DNA of 40,936 nt from contig CACYRM010000040.1 in the NCBI GenBank assembly GCA_902776845.1, positions 1 through 40,936 on the forward strand, given 5' to 3'. Both the position numbers and the translations under genes were made by a program. Below, in pieces: positions 15,998 through 24,588 of this stretch (its first letter is position 1; every line of letters starts with the position of its first letter). The notes beneath the pieces are model-generated. The model saw only the letters and a program-made list of their open reading frames with translations. It did not search any database and was not told where the DNA came from. The DNA comes from Oscillospiraceae bacterium. GTDB lineage: Bacteria > Bacillota > Clostridia > Saccharofermentanales > Saccharofermentanaceae.

Positions 15998-17074
15998 CTA
16001 AAACATATCACTAAATGCTCTGATTAATGCCAGAACAATAAAACCGACAGCTACAGCAATAGCAACTATTATAGAGACATTGAGCTTTTTCTCTTCGTTT
16101 GAAAATATGCTCGTTCCTGAAGAAACAAACCTGCTAATGATTCCTGCAACAAGGTTATTTCCGAATGCAGAGCATAAAACCATAGTGCCCAATACAGAAA
16201 TGGCGAATATGGCAGGTACCGGAAATGAACAGATCAATTGGCTGAGCCAGATAGTGAATAGCCTGTGCAATATGAAAATATATAAGGAATTGCGTCCAAA
16301 CATAGTTATAAGCGGGATTTTTCTGTCAGGAGTCAATAATCTGAGCGCAAAGATAGCCAAAAACGCAACAGAATAAAAGACAAACCTTCTTAACAGGTCT
16401 GACAGATCAATATATGGCTCGAGTTTAAAAATCCCGTCCGGGAATCCCAGGATAACTGTTGTTCCCAAAGCCAATAATGCTGAACACAACAAAAATGCAA
16501 TGCCTGTACATAACCTCTCCAAGAACCCTTTCTTTATTAAATTGCTGCTTTCAGTCTCACTAAGCTTATAACCCATCATATAAAACGGATAAAAACCGAT
16601 TGTTCTGGCAACAGCAAAATGGTTATCGATTGACGGAAAGAAACCGATAAATAAAGAGACGGCGAAAAGAATAATATTGATGGTCCTAAACTTAGCTATA
16701 TGGTGAGCAGTCAATCTCCAGACAACAAGTGCAATAAGATACCAATATGAAAAGATCGGTTCCGTAAGCGAGGTGAAACCATGTCTGTATCGGATAAAAA
16801 CGGTTATGCTGTTAAATATATAAAATAGAAAGACCCATTTTATAATTCCCTTAAAACTGCGGGAGTTCTCACTTTTTCCAAAGTATCCTGAAACAAAAAC
16901 AAATGCCGGCATATGGAATAAGTAAATGCCGTTTACTGTAGCGTCAATACCTTTCGATATATCCTGAAGCTGATACAGGATATGAGCAAAAACCACCAAC
17001 AGGATCAAAAAGCCCTTAATATTATCCCAATAGTAAATCCGGGTTTCCTTTTGAAGAGCGGTTTCTGTACTCAT
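15998..17074 (-). CDS. Acyltransferase 3 family membrane protein
   Basis: A 358-residue integral membrane protein with about ten hydrophobic segments. The N-terminus has the family hallmark YYWDNIKGFLILLVVFAHI, with the conserved His at the end of the first membrane segment, and then HMPAFVFVSGYF. Such enzymes O-acylate sugars or other envelope molecules and resemble fucose 4-O-acetylase-like proteins; the acceptor cannot be read from sequence. It starts one base after the stop of the small upstream gene, so the two form an operon with probable translational coupling. A short cytoplasmic C-terminal tail ends in another hydrophobic helix. Confidence 0.88.
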   Translation of the reverse strand: MSTETALQKETRIYYWDNIKGFLILLVVFAHILYQLQDISKGIDATVNGIYLFHMPAFVFVSGYFGKSENSRSFKGIIKWVFLFYIFNSITVFIRYRHGFTSLTEPIFSYWYLIALVVWRLTAHHIAKFRTINIILFAVSLFIGFFPSIDNHFAVARTIGFYPFYMMGYKLSETESSNLIKKGFLERLCTGIAFLLCSALLALGTTVILGFPDGIFKLEPYIDLSDLLRRFVFYSVAFLAIFALRLLTPDRKIPLITMFGRNSLYIFILHRLFTIWLSQLICSFPVPAIFAISVLGTMVLCSAFGNNLVAGIISRFVSSGTSIFSNEEKKLNVSIIVAIAVAVGFIVLALIRAFSDMF

Positions 17075-17075
17075 C

Positions 17076-17366
17076 TCAGTCTTCGATGACTCTTATCTGG
17101 AATCTGTCAAATCTGACATTTTCCGTATACTGTTCGCGGAAAAAGATCGTCTGGCCAAATGCGGCAAACTCCTTTGTATTCTTTTTCATCCACATAGGAA
17201 CAGGAACATCCAGCTGTCTGCAGAGCTCTATAAGTGCCTTCTCCAGGCGCTTGGAATACGAGGCATCAGTATTCTCGGTGGTTACCTCTTTGATCTCCGT
17301 CATTCTGTTGGCTACGAAAAGCCTTCCCTCAAGTGTCAAACTGAATTCCCTCCGCATTTTCGTCAT
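17076..17366 (-). CDS. Small conserved-looking protein of unknown function
   Basis: A soluble protein of 96 residues with no recognised family. It has an N-terminal basic stretch, a helical middle (YSKRLEKALIELCRQLDV) and a strand-rich end. The ATG at 17366 has only a poor ribosome site. GGAGGG lies inside the frame, nine bases before a TTG at 17339, so an 87-residue form starting there is a serious alternative. It is the first gene of a run with the acyltransferase, whose start follows one base after its stop. Nothing in it indicates catalysis or membrane insertion. Confidence 0.68.
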   Translation of the reverse strand: MTKMRREFSLTLEGRLFVANRMTEIKEVTTENTDASYSKRLEKALIELCRQLDVPVPMWMKKNTKEFAAFGQTIFFREQYTENVRFDRFQIRVIED

Positions 17367-17469
17367 TCTTTGCCACTATTTTGCCTTGTTTGAATATTAA
17401 AGTAAACAATTGACATGGTAAGATATGGTTGTTCAAAGTAATTGTTCCTTACTTCATAACACCCTCCTT

Positions 17470-17508
17470 AAGACACTGACACCCCCTCGTCAGTGTCTTT
17501 TATTTTTA
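17470..17508 (+). terminator. Plus-strand terminator between divergent genes
   Basis: AAGACACTGAC at 17470-17480 pairs perfectly with GTCAGTGTCTT at 17489-17499, followed by TTTATTTTT. The genes to its left run on the minus strand and the next plus-strand promoter (17561-17589) lies downstream, so no coding transcript should end here. It may block antisense transcription, or end a short unannotated RNA. Confidence 0.75.
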
Positions 17509-17560
17509 GTAAAATATTACATAATAGACATAAAAGTTTAAATAAAAGACAGTTTTCTTA

Positions 17561-17589
17561 TTGATTGTGTAAAAATCAAGTTGTAAAAT
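17561..17589 (+). promoter_or_regulatory. Promoter of the zinc-ribbon/HD-like gene
   Basis: -35 TTGATT at 17561-17566, a 17-base spacer and -10 TAAAAT at 17584-17589. Transcription should begin near 17596, about 50 bases before the start codon. Confidence 0.6.
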
Positions 17590-17647
17590 AAATTGTAAAT
17601 ATTTTTGCGGATTCATTTGTACATCCGTGATACAGGAGGTCACAAAT

Positions 17648-18499
17648 ATGAAGAAATGTCCCGATTGCGGAATGGTCATTGCTAATCAGGCTATCAGATG
17701 CCCTAAGTGTAAATATACATTTACATCTGCAGACGAGAGCACAGGCGGCGGAAATGATTCTGCAGTAGTAGTAACACCCCAGGCAGCAGCTGTTTCTGCT
17801 GCAGCTACAGGCAAGTCCGATAAGGTTGCCGGCATTATGCCGATGATCGAAGTCAATAAGGACAACGTCGATACTCTTTATGATCAGCTCAAGGCAGCTA
17901 TCGTTAAGAGAAAGACAGAGTTCGATCACTTTATCGATTTCCTTGAGAACAGAACTTCCTGGCTCACGGCTCCCGCTGAGCTCAAGGGTCCTCTCGCATG
18001 CGAGAAGGGTCTCCTTATCAGAAGCGTTGCAGTTGCAAAGCAGCTTTTAAGGATCAAGGATACGATCATGCCGCAGCTCGATGAAGAATCCGCTATTATC
18101 ATCGCCCTTTTCCATGAAGTCGGCAAAGTCGGTATCGAAGGCAAGCCGCTCTTCATTCAGGAGGAGACAAGTTCTTTGGGCACAACCTCTACTTTAGGTC
18201 TTTCCTTCAGCAGCAGACTGTCCAGTTCTTCATCAAGCTCTACACCTACTTACTCCATCAACAGCAAGCTCGTTCACATGAACGTTGGCGTAAGATCCCT
18301 CTTCCTCGTTTCCCAGTACATGCTGCTCTCTGACGATGAGGCTCAGGCTATCAGCTACGGTTCAGATGTTGAACTTCTCGGCGGCAAGCTTTCACCTTAT
18401 ACACTTCTCCTCTCCACTGCTCTTCAGATGCAGAAGACGATCTATGAGGATTCCGATGTTGTATCAGGTTACAGCTTCACGGTAATCAATCCGAACTGA
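17648..18499 (+). CDS. Zinc-ribbon protein with degenerate HD-hydrolase-like domain
   Basis: A 283-residue cytoplasmic protein. I start at ATG 17648, seven bases after AGGAGGT; the longer frame from GTG 17627 would contain that ribosome site. Cys4-Cys7 and Cys18-Cys21 form a CxxC zinc ribbon, followed by a low-complexity Ala/Val linker. Residues about 88-265 resemble a small HD-type phosphohydrolase family found in Firmicutes and their phages (FIDFLENRTSWLTAPAELKG is the family-like entry). The metal ligands look lost: HEVGK at 156-160 replaces HD..K, RSVAV at 125-129 replaces the HS.. helix, and later His positions differ. A Ser-rich insertion lies at about 175-200. It has its own promoter and terminator. 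Function unknown, probably not catalytic. Confidence 0.7.
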   Translation: MKKCPDCGMVIANQAIRCPKCKYTFTSADESTGGGNDSAVVVTPQAAAVSAAATGKSDKVAGIMPMIEVNKDNVDTLYDQLKAAIVKRKTEFDHFIDFLENRTSWLTAPAELKGPLACEKGLLIRSVAVAKQLLRIKDTIMPQLDEESAIIIALFHEVGKVGIEGKPLFIQEETSSLGTTSTLGLSFSSRLSSSSSSSTPTYSINSKLVHMNVGVRSLFLVSQYMLLSDDEAQAISYGSDVELLGGKLSPYTLLLSTALQMQKTIYEDSDVVSGYSFTVINPN

Positions 18500-18529
18500 G
18501 TAAATCATTAAAAGTCTTATTATGTCGCC

Positions 18530-18566
18530 GGGGTGTCTCAGGGAAATGAGACGCCCCGTTTTTTAT
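18530..18566 (+). terminator. Rho-independent terminator after the zinc-ribbon gene
   Basis: GGGGTGTCTCA at 18530-18540 pairs with TGAGACGCCCC at 18547-18557 (one G-T pair), then GTTTTTT. A strong single-direction terminator. Confidence 0.9.
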
Positions 18567-18634
18567 ACCCGCAAGAACAACTTTGTTATATTTTCCTTTT
18601 GTGTTACCTTACAGATAAAGGAAGGAAAAAAACG

Positions 18635-20020
18635 ATGAAATACGATAACGACAGGCTTGGAGCGGCTTTAAAGCTCTATCTGGGAACTGATCCGCTTCCG
18701 ATGCACATGCCGGGAGGAAAACGCAATCCTGACTTCGTATCGCAGGCATTTATGCGTGACATCACCGAGATAGGCGGGTTCGATAATCTCCATGCTCCGG
18801 AAGGTCTTATAAAGGATATGGAGGACTGCGCGGCTTCGGTCTGGAAAGCCGAAAACGCATTTCTTTCGGTCAACGGCTCCACAGCTCTTTTACTTGCCGC
18901 GATCCGGAGCGCCTCAATGATTAATCCGGACACAAAGATCCTTACGGCGATTAACTGCCATCTGGCTGTCTGGAACGCTATAGAACTCATGGGTTCCAGG
19001 ATCGTTCCCCTGATGCCGGCATTCGATCCCGAGCTTCCTTTCGCGGGTCACATATCTCCCTCCGATGTGGAGAAAATGCTTGCCAGGGATCCTTCCATAA
19101 AGACCGTGGTGATCACATCCCCCACTTATGAAGGCGTTATGTCAGATACGGAGGAGATCTTCAGGATAACCAGAAAATACGATGCTGTCCTCATCACCGA
19201 CTGTGCGCACGGCGCGCACCTTGGACTTGACGACAAGTTCTTCGGTCCCGACGCGAAGGGCGATCTTGTGATCAAGAGCCTGCATAAGACCCTCTCCTCG
19301 CCCACCCAGACAGCTGTCATGCTGCGCCATAAAGGATGCCCTATAGATGTCCCGCTTATCAGACGAGGACTTGATATTTTCGAGACTTCAAGTCCGTCTT
19401 ATATACTTCTTCAGGGCATCTCGAAATGTCTTGCCCAGCTCAGTTCCAAAAGTCCGGAGATCTTAAAACCGTGGGAGGATGCCATCTCTTATGCTGAGAA
19501 CGCTCTCGGTTCATTGAGGAATTTCAAGCTATGGAGAGCGCCTGTAAGAGAGCGTTCAAAATTCGTGCTGATGGGCAACGGCAATATGCTTCTGGAGTAC
19601 CTGAGAGGAACATTCAACATCGAGTGTGAGGCAGGCTTCCCTTCCCACCTTATCGCGATGACAGGGATCGGAGATACCCCGGATACCCTCAAGCGTTTCT
19701 GTGACGCTGTCATCACTACGGATAACGCAATGGACGGACAGTATATACCGGCGGAATTCGTCGCCAGACCATATCCTAAATTCGCGGTCACACTTCAGGA
19801 AGCCGCCAGGTCAAAAAACCGCTCTGTCGATCTTGAACCCGAGTTTGCCATCGGTCTTCCGAGCAGTGAATTCATCTATGGCTTCCCTCCGGGGATCCCT
19901 CTTCTCATGCCCGGCGAAGTTGTCACGGAAGACACCGTCAAGGTGCTGTCAAACGGAGACATTCACCTTATGATGGGCGGCGGAAGACCTTATCAGGGAC
20001 TGATACCCGTTCTGCCTTGA
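18635..20020 (+). CDS. Orn/Lys/Arg decarboxylase-family PLP enzyme
   Basis: A 461-residue fold-type I PLP enzyme related to the short lysine/arginine decarboxylases of Firmicutes (SpeA/Cad type). Visible parts are the N-terminal PMHMPGGKRNPDF, the glycine-serine entry NGSTALLLAAI, Asp189 in ITDCAHGAH for the PLP ring nitrogen, and the Schiff-base lysine Lys218 in KSLHKTLSS. The C-terminal GIPLLMPGE segment is also typical. Two motifs differ from the common forms: PGGK where PGHK is usual and NCHLAVWN where NCHKSVYN is usual, so the substrate is uncertain. I start at ATG 18635, ten bases after AAAGGAAGG; the longer frame runs through the previous terminator. Decarboxylation of arginine, lysine or ornithine to a polyamine precursor is the likely role. 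Confidence 0.88.
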   Translation: MKYDNDRLGAALKLYLGTDPLPMHMPGGKRNPDFVSQAFMRDITEIGGFDNLHAPEGLIKDMEDCAASVWKAENAFLSVNGSTALLLAAIRSASMINPDTKILTAINCHLAVWNAIELMGSRIVPLMPAFDPELPFAGHISPSDVEKMLARDPSIKTVVITSPTYEGVMSDTEEIFRITRKYDAVLITDCAHGAHLGLDDKFFGPDAKGDLVIKSLHKTLSSPTQTAVMLRHKGCPIDVPLIRRGLDIFETSSPSYILLQGISKCLAQLSSKSPEILKPWEDAISYAENALGSLRNFKLWRAPVRERSKFVLMGNGNMLLEYLRGTFNIECEAGFPSHLIAMTGIGDTPDTLKRFCDAVITTDNAMDGQYIPAEFVARPYPKFAVTLQEAARSKNRSVDLEPEFAIGLPSSEFIYGFPPGIPLLMPGEVVTEDTVKVLSNGDIHLMMGGGRPYQGLIPVLP

Positions 20021-20045
20021 CGGTTTAGGTCTTCCAAAGTATAAT
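20017..20045 (+). promoter_or_regulatory. Strong promoter of the SCIFF peptide gene
   Basis: -35 TTGACG at 20017-20022, a 17-base spacer and a perfect -10 TATAAT at 20040-20045. The -35 overlaps the stop codon of the upstream decarboxylase. The start should be near 20052, about 26 bases before the peptide start codon. Confidence 0.82.
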
Positions 20046-20077
20046 TCACATATTAAAAACAAGGGAGATTACTTAAT

Positions 20078-20224
20078 ATGACAAGAATCGTTACTGTTGA
20101 GACAAGAGATCTCGAGAAGTCAGCTAAGGAAGGCGGATGCGGCGAGTGCCAGACATCATGCCAGTCTGCATGCAAGACATCCTGCGGTGTTGCTAACCAG
20201 CCCTGCGAGCAGCTTTCCAAATAA
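20078..20224 (+). CDS. scfA: SCIFF peptide precursor (six cysteines in forty-five residues)
   Basis: A 48-residue ribosomal peptide and the substrate of the neighbouring radical-SAM maturase. The six cysteines are at residues 21, 24, 28, 32, 36 and 43, with Thr/Ser between several of them, matching the SCIFF family found almost universally in Clostridia. The family member studied biochemically gains a Cys-Thr thioether link. The N-terminal 20 residues, beginning MTRIVTVETRDLEKSAKE, are the recognition leader. AAGGGAG lies ten bases before the start. The gene has its own strong promoter, and a terminator separates it from the maturase gene, so it should be expressed well above it. The biological role of SCIFF remains unclear. 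Confidence 0.96.
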   Translation: MTRIVTVETRDLEKSAKEGGCGECQTSCQSACKTSCGVANQPCEQLSK

Positions 20225-20246
20225 GCAGATCTGATACTGATCCTTT

Positions 20247-20276
20247 AAGGTCTCATTTTATGTGGGACCTTTTTTT
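20247..20276 (+). terminator. Terminator between SCIFF peptide and its maturase
   Basis: AAGGTCTCA at 20247-20255 pairs with TGGGACCTT at 20263-20271 (one G-T pair), followed by a run of T. Some read-through probably feeds scfB, which starts 20 bases further on and has no clear promoter of its own. Confidence 0.85.
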
Positions 20277-20295
20277 ATGAATTACGGGAGTTTAC

Positions 20296-21678
20296 ATGAT
20301 CCATTGCTATCAATTTGACGGTCTTAACATCGTGCTCGACTGCTATTCGGGCTCCATTCACATGGTCGACAAAGTCGCCTATGACATGATCCGCTGGTAC
20401 GAGACTGAGCCTGCTGAAGAAGTTATAGGAAAGGCAATCTCAACGCACGGCATTTCCAGGAAAGATGCCGAAGAATGCCTTGCTGATATCGATGACCTTA
20501 AGTCTGCGGGAAAGCTCTATGCTCCCGACAAATATGAACATCTGGCAAAGGATTTCCGTAAAAAGAATATAAAGATAAAGGCTTTGTGCCTTCATGTCGC
20601 CCATACATGCAACCTCAACTGTTCCTACTGCTTCGCGAGCCAGGGCAAATACCACGGCGAGCGTGCGGTCATGAGCTATGAGGTCGGTAAGCGCGCCATC
20701 GATTTTCTCATCGAAAACTCCGGTTTCCACAAGAACCTTGATATCGACTTCTTCGGCGGCGAGCCCCTGATGAACTGGGACGTCTGCAAAAAGCTCGTTG
20801 AATACGGCAGAGAACAGGAGAAGCTCCATAACAAGAACATCCGTTTCACACTTACCACCAACGGTGTTCTCTTGGACGATGAAGTAACCGAATTTGCCAA
20901 CCGTGAGATGCATAACGTCGTTCTCTCACTGGACGGCCGTAAAGAAGTACACGACCGTTTCCGCGTGGATTATGCCGGACACGGATCATACGATAAGATC
21001 GTCCCGAACTTCCGGAAGTTTGTCTCAAAGAGAGGCAACTTAAGCTATTACATGCGCGGCACGTTCACGCACTATAACACCGACTTTTTAAACGATATAA
21101 AGCAGATGCTCGATCTCGGATTTAACGAGCTTTCAATGGAGCCTGTCGTTACCGATCCTTCAAGTCCTTCCGCCATCACCAAGGAAGATCTTCCTGTTAT
21201 TTTCGAACAGTATGAGGAACTTGCCAGACTTATGGTGGAGCGTTACAACGAAGGAAGACCGTTCACCTTCTACCACTATATGCTTGATCTCACGTGCGGT
21301 CCCTGCATCTATAAAAGGATCGCGGGCTGCGGTTCGGGTACGGAATACCTTGCCGTCACTCCCTGGGGTGACCTCTATCCCTGCCACCAGTTTGTCGGCG
21401 ATGAAGCATACAAAATGGGCTCCATCTATGACGGCGTACAGAATCTTGAGCTTCAGGATAAGTTCGCATCCTGCAACGCTTACAGCCGTCCCGAATGCAA
21501 AGACTGCTGGGCAAAGCTCTACTGCTCCGGCGGATGCGCAGCCAACTCCTACCACGCTTCAGGCGATATCAACGGTATTTACGAGATGGGCTGTGATATC
21601 TTCCGCAAGAGGATCGAGTGCGCGATTGCGGTAAAACTGCTCACATCCGGACTTGAACAGCCTGGCAACGGATCCTGA
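20296..21678 (+). CDS. scfB: SCIFF radical SAM maturase
   Basis: A 460-residue radical-SAM/SPASM enzyme that installs thioether cross-links in the SCIFF peptide. Residues about 1-90 form a peptide-recognition region. The [4Fe-4S]/SAM motif is Cys105-x3-Cys109-x2-Cys112 in CNLNCSYC. FFGGEPL follows as the GGE motif. The C-terminal SPASM part holds many cysteines, including those in ECKDCWAKLYCSGGC, for the auxiliary clusters. Length and motif order fit ScfB. GGGAG lies five bases before the start. The gene follows scfA directly, and no transporter or protease of the usual RiPP type is adjacent, which is normal for SCIFF loci. Confidence 0.96.
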   Translation: MIHCYQFDGLNIVLDCYSGSIHMVDKVAYDMIRWYETEPAEEVIGKAISTHGISRKDAEECLADIDDLKSAGKLYAPDKYEHLAKDFRKKNIKIKALCLHVAHTCNLNCSYCFASQGKYHGERAVMSYEVGKRAIDFLIENSGFHKNLDIDFFGGEPLMNWDVCKKLVEYGREQEKLHNKNIRFTLTTNGVLLDDEVTEFANREMHNVVLSLDGRKEVHDRFRVDYAGHGSYDKIVPNFRKFVSKRGNLSYYMRGTFTHYNTDFLNDIKQMLDLGFNELSMEPVVTDPSSPSAITKEDLPVIFEQYEELARLMVERYNEGRPFTFYHYMLDLTCGPCIYKRIAGCGSGTEYLAVTPWGDLYPCHQFVGDEAYKMGSIYDGVQNLELQDKFASCNAYSRPECKDCWAKLYCSGGCAANSYHASGDINGIYEMGCDIFRKRIECAIAVKLLTSGLEQPGNGS

Positions 21679-21700
21679 AACCAGATTTTTTTCGCGAATA

Positions 21701-22594
21701 TTATTCTGATGCAGATATCCCGATGAACACGTAATCATCGGGATTTTCATCGTCACCGAAAGTTCCTGCCTCGGTAAAATACGGTGTATTCTCCGCCAGG
21801 ACCTGGTCTAAAGGCGTATTGGTATCGTCTGCCACATAGACATACATTACGATGCCGTCATATCCCTCGGGAACGATAAAATACGATGTCGAGGTAAGCT
21901 TTACGGTCTCTCTTAAGATCTGTGTATTGCCGTCGACCTGTTCCGTGCTGCTGTTAAGTATCTCCTGTTCACGGAATTCATAGTAACTCATCCGGTATTT
22001 TTTGCCCTGGAAGATAATATCCCCGTGAACACTAAAGCTGTCGATCTGCGTCGACAGATTGATGACCGGATAAGTCGTTCCCGTGTAATAGTCCAGAAAA
22101 CCTACACCGTGATAAGAGAAAAACGCAGTATAAACGTTGTTGGGTTCCTTTGTGCTTATCGGGAATATCTGGGTATATGTGACTTCATAGATTACATATC
22201 CCTCTTCATCCGCAGGATACTCCATAACGATAGGCCTGCTTATTATCGACACATCACTGAGATTCTCATTGACCCTGTTATCGTAGGAATCAAGCGCGAA
22301 ATAAGAGAAATAGTTATGGATGGTCCCGTGAGCCATGCGAAGATCCTGGTGTGAACCCCAGGCAATATCACTGTCGAAATTCATGGTTGAGAAGTTTTCC
22401 GTGGCATCAACCATGTTCAGATTGTGCGACGGGGCTCTCTTTACGGAATAATCAGGAAGAGTAGTCTCTGATGTCGTTCCCGGCCATCCGTCATCGTCAT
22501 CGTCAAACATGTTATTGCGGGTCCGGGTGTTGCATGAACACAGTAATAACGAAAAAACTGAAAGAATCAGTACTGCTGTCAGATGTTTTTTCAT
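21701..22594 (-). CDS. Putative lipoprotein of unknown function
   Basis: A 297-residue exported protein with a type II signal peptide: a hydrophobic stretch after MKKH and the lipobox LLCSC, so Cys20 is the likely lipidated residue. An acidic Asp-rich patch follows directly. The remaining domain is strand-rich and Tyr-rich, with no family I recognise. It starts shortly after the ABC exporter gene on the same strand (17-base gap), so it may be the last gene of that operon, but no functional link can be shown. Confidence 0.8.
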   Translation of the reverse strand: MKKHLTAVLILSVFSLLLCSCNTRTRNNMFDDDDDGWPGTTSETTLPDYSVKRAPSHNLNMVDATENFSTMNFDSDIAWGSHQDLRMAHGTIHNYFSYFALDSYDNRVNENLSDVSIISRPIVMEYPADEEGYVIYEVTYTQIFPISTKEPNNVYTAFFSYHGVGFLDYYTGTTYPVINLSTQIDSFSVHGDIIFQGKKYRMSYYEFREQEILNSSTEQVDGNTQILRETVKLTSTSYFIVPEGYDGIVMYVYVADDTNTPLDQVLAENTPYFTEAGTFGDDENPDDYVFIGISASE

Positions 22595-22611
22595 AGATTA
22601 CTGTCCTCTTA

Positions 22612-24588
22612 TTACTCGAGCTCAAATGCTCCGGTATACAACTGATAATACGTGCCTTTCTCTGCAATAAGCTGTTCGTGCGAGCCTCTCTCTATAATCT
22701 TACCATGATCAAGCACCATGATAACATCCGAATTCATTACGGTTGAGAGACGGTGCGCAATAACAAATACAGTGCGTCCCTCCATAAGCTTATCCATTCC
22801 GCGCTGAACGATCGCTTCAGTACGTGTATCGATAGAAGACGTAGCTTCATCCATTATCATTACCGGCGGATTTGCAACGGCGGCTCTGGCGATCGCCAAA
22901 AGCTGCCTCTGGCCCTGTGACAGGTTTGCGCCGTTATTGGTCAGCATTGTGTCATAACCGCCCGGCAAACGCTCGACAAAGTCAGCTGCGCCGGCAAGTC
23001 TTGCTGCCTCCCTGCACTCCTCATCGGTTGCATCCAGCCTTCCGTAACGGATATTTTCCATAACCGTTCCCGTAAAGAGATTTGTTTCCTGAAGAACAAG
23101 GCCCAAAGACCTTCTCAGATCCTTCTTCACGATCTTGTTAACGTTAATGCCGTCATAACGGATCTTGCCGTCTGCGATGTCATAGAAGCGGTTTATGAGG
23201 TTGGTGATCGTGGTCTTGCCTGCGCCTGTCGCTCCTACGAAAGCAACTTTCTGTCCGGGCTTCGCGAAAACGGAAACATCGAAGAGGACCTGCTTTTCGG
23301 GAACATAACCGAAATCGACGGAATCCAGCAATACATCACCCTTGAGTTCCGTATACGTGATAGTGCCTTCAGCCTTGTGGGGATGCTTCCATGCCCAGTG
23401 TCCGGTCTGATGGTCAGCTTCTGTGATCGTTCCGTCAGGAGCGATATTGGCATTTACAAGGGTTACGTAACCGTCATCGGCCTCGGGTTCCTCATCAAGA
23501 AGATCAAAGATCCTCTGTGCGCCGGCACCTGCCATGACGATGGCATTCATCTGCATGGTCAACTGGTTGATGTTGCCCATGAACTGCTTGCTTCCGTTAA
23601 GAAACGGTACGATGATGTCGATTCCCATGGGCAGGCCCGAGAAGGAAACATTTACAACGCCAAGGACTGTCATGAGACCGCCGCCTACGGCAAGAAGAAC
23701 ATATATGATGTTACCGATATTGCCGATGATCGGAGCCAGGATATTCGCATATGTATTGGCTTTTCCGCTGTCTTCAGCCAGTCCGTCATTGAGCCTGTTG
23801 AATTCTTCGGTGACCTTGTCCTCGTGATTGAATACCTTGACGACTTTCTGGCCGTTCATTATCTCCTGGATAAAACCTTCAGTCGAAGCAACGGCCTTCT
23901 GCTGTCTGATAAAGTATTTCGCTGAACCCGCGCCTACCTTGCCCGTGGCAAACATCATGGCAATGATTCCCACTACCATTATCAGGGTAAGCCAGAAGCT
24001 GTAACGGAGCATGGTGATGAATACGGTAATGACGACCACTCCCGCCCTTATGATGGTCGGGATTGCCATGGACACGAGCTGTCTTAAAGTATCGATGTCG
24101 TTTGTGTAATGGCTCATAATGTCGCCATGCTTGTGGGTATCGAAATACCTCAAAGGCAGTGTCTGCATCTTATTGAAAAGATCGGTCCTGAGCTTATGCA
24201 GGAACTTCTGAGTCATATAAGCCATAAGCTGAGACTGCAGGATGCTTACGATGGCCGCTCCGGCATATATGCAGATGAGCGGTATGAGGAACGAGATGAT
24301 CTTTATCTTCGCTGTTTCCCAGTCACCCGATGCAAGCGTTTCTTCGATAACCACAGTAACTTTCTGCAGGAAGACCATCGGGAGGGCTGCAGCGACGGCA
24401 TTATATACGTTACAAAGGACAATTACCCAAGTGAGGACCGGGAACTGTTTGATATACATCTTCATGACGCGCTTAAGGCTGCCCATCGAGCCAACGACCT
24501 GGGACATCGATGCGGGACCTCTGTGTCTTCCGCCGGGTGCGGGTGCTGCTTCCGGCTTATTCTTGGGAGCATTGGATTTATTACTCAT
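22612..24588 (-). CDS. ABC exporter half-transporter with intact ATPase site
   Basis: A 658-residue fusion of six membrane helices and an ATPase, of the multidrug type that works as a heterodimer (BmrCD/LmrCD-like). The N-terminus has an extra 50-residue Pro/Ala-rich cytoplasmic stretch. The ATPase has Walker [10 protein letters not shown], a Q-loop in LVLQETNLF, the variant signature LSQGQ, Walker [10 protein letters not shown] with the catalytic Glu, and the H-loop His in VIAHRLSTV. An insertion of about 40 residues between membrane and ATPase parts (around GHWAWKHPH) is common in clostridial members. The start is set at 24588 with GGAGG upstream, overlapping the previous gene by eight bases. 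The substrate is unknown. Confidence 0.93.
   Translation of the reverse strand: MSNKSNAPKNKPEAAPAPGGRHRGPASMSQVVGSMGSLKRVMKMYIKQFPVLTWVIVLCNVYNAVAAALPMVFLQKVTVVIEETLASGDWETAKIKIISFLIPLICIYAGAAIVSILQSQLMAYMTQKFLHKLRTDLFNKMQTLPLRYFDTHKHGDIMSHYTNDIDTLRQLVSMAIPTIIRAGVVVITVFITMLRYSFWLTLIMVVGIIAMMFATGKVGAGSAKYFIRQQKAVASTEGFIQEIMNGQKVVKVFNHEDKVTEEFNRLNDGLAEDSGKANTYANILAPIIGNIGNIIYVLLAVGGGLMTVLGVVNVSFSGLPMGIDIIVPFLNGSKQFMGNINQLTMQMNAIVMAGAGAQRIFDLLDEEPEADDGYVTLVNANIAPDGTITEADHQTGHWAWKHPHKAEGTITYTELKGDVLLDSVDFGYVPEKQVLFDVSVFAKPGQKVAFVGATGAGKTTITNLINRFYDIADGKIRYDGINVNKIVKKDLRRSLGLVLQETNLFTGTVMENIRYGRLDATDEECREAARLAGAADFVERLPGGYDTMLTNNGANLSQGQRQLLAIARAAVANPPVMIMDEATSSIDTRTEAIVQRGMDKLMEGRTVFVIAHRLSTVMNSDVIMVLDHGKIIERGSHEQLIAEKGTYYQLYTGAFELE

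Noticed and set aside
17415..17441. Eight-codon frame and TTGACA element upstream of the orphan terminator
   Set aside because: No ribosome site and no -10 box at a workable distance from TTGACA (17410-17415), so I do not call a gene or promoter there.
18533..18634. N-terminal extension of the decarboxylase
   Set aside because: The extra codons run through the preceding terminator hairpin, and a good ribosome site precedes ATG 18635.
21661..21695. Possible terminator after scfB (CTGG/CCAG with seven T)
   Set aside because: The stem is only four pairs with a 15-base loop, too weak to call.
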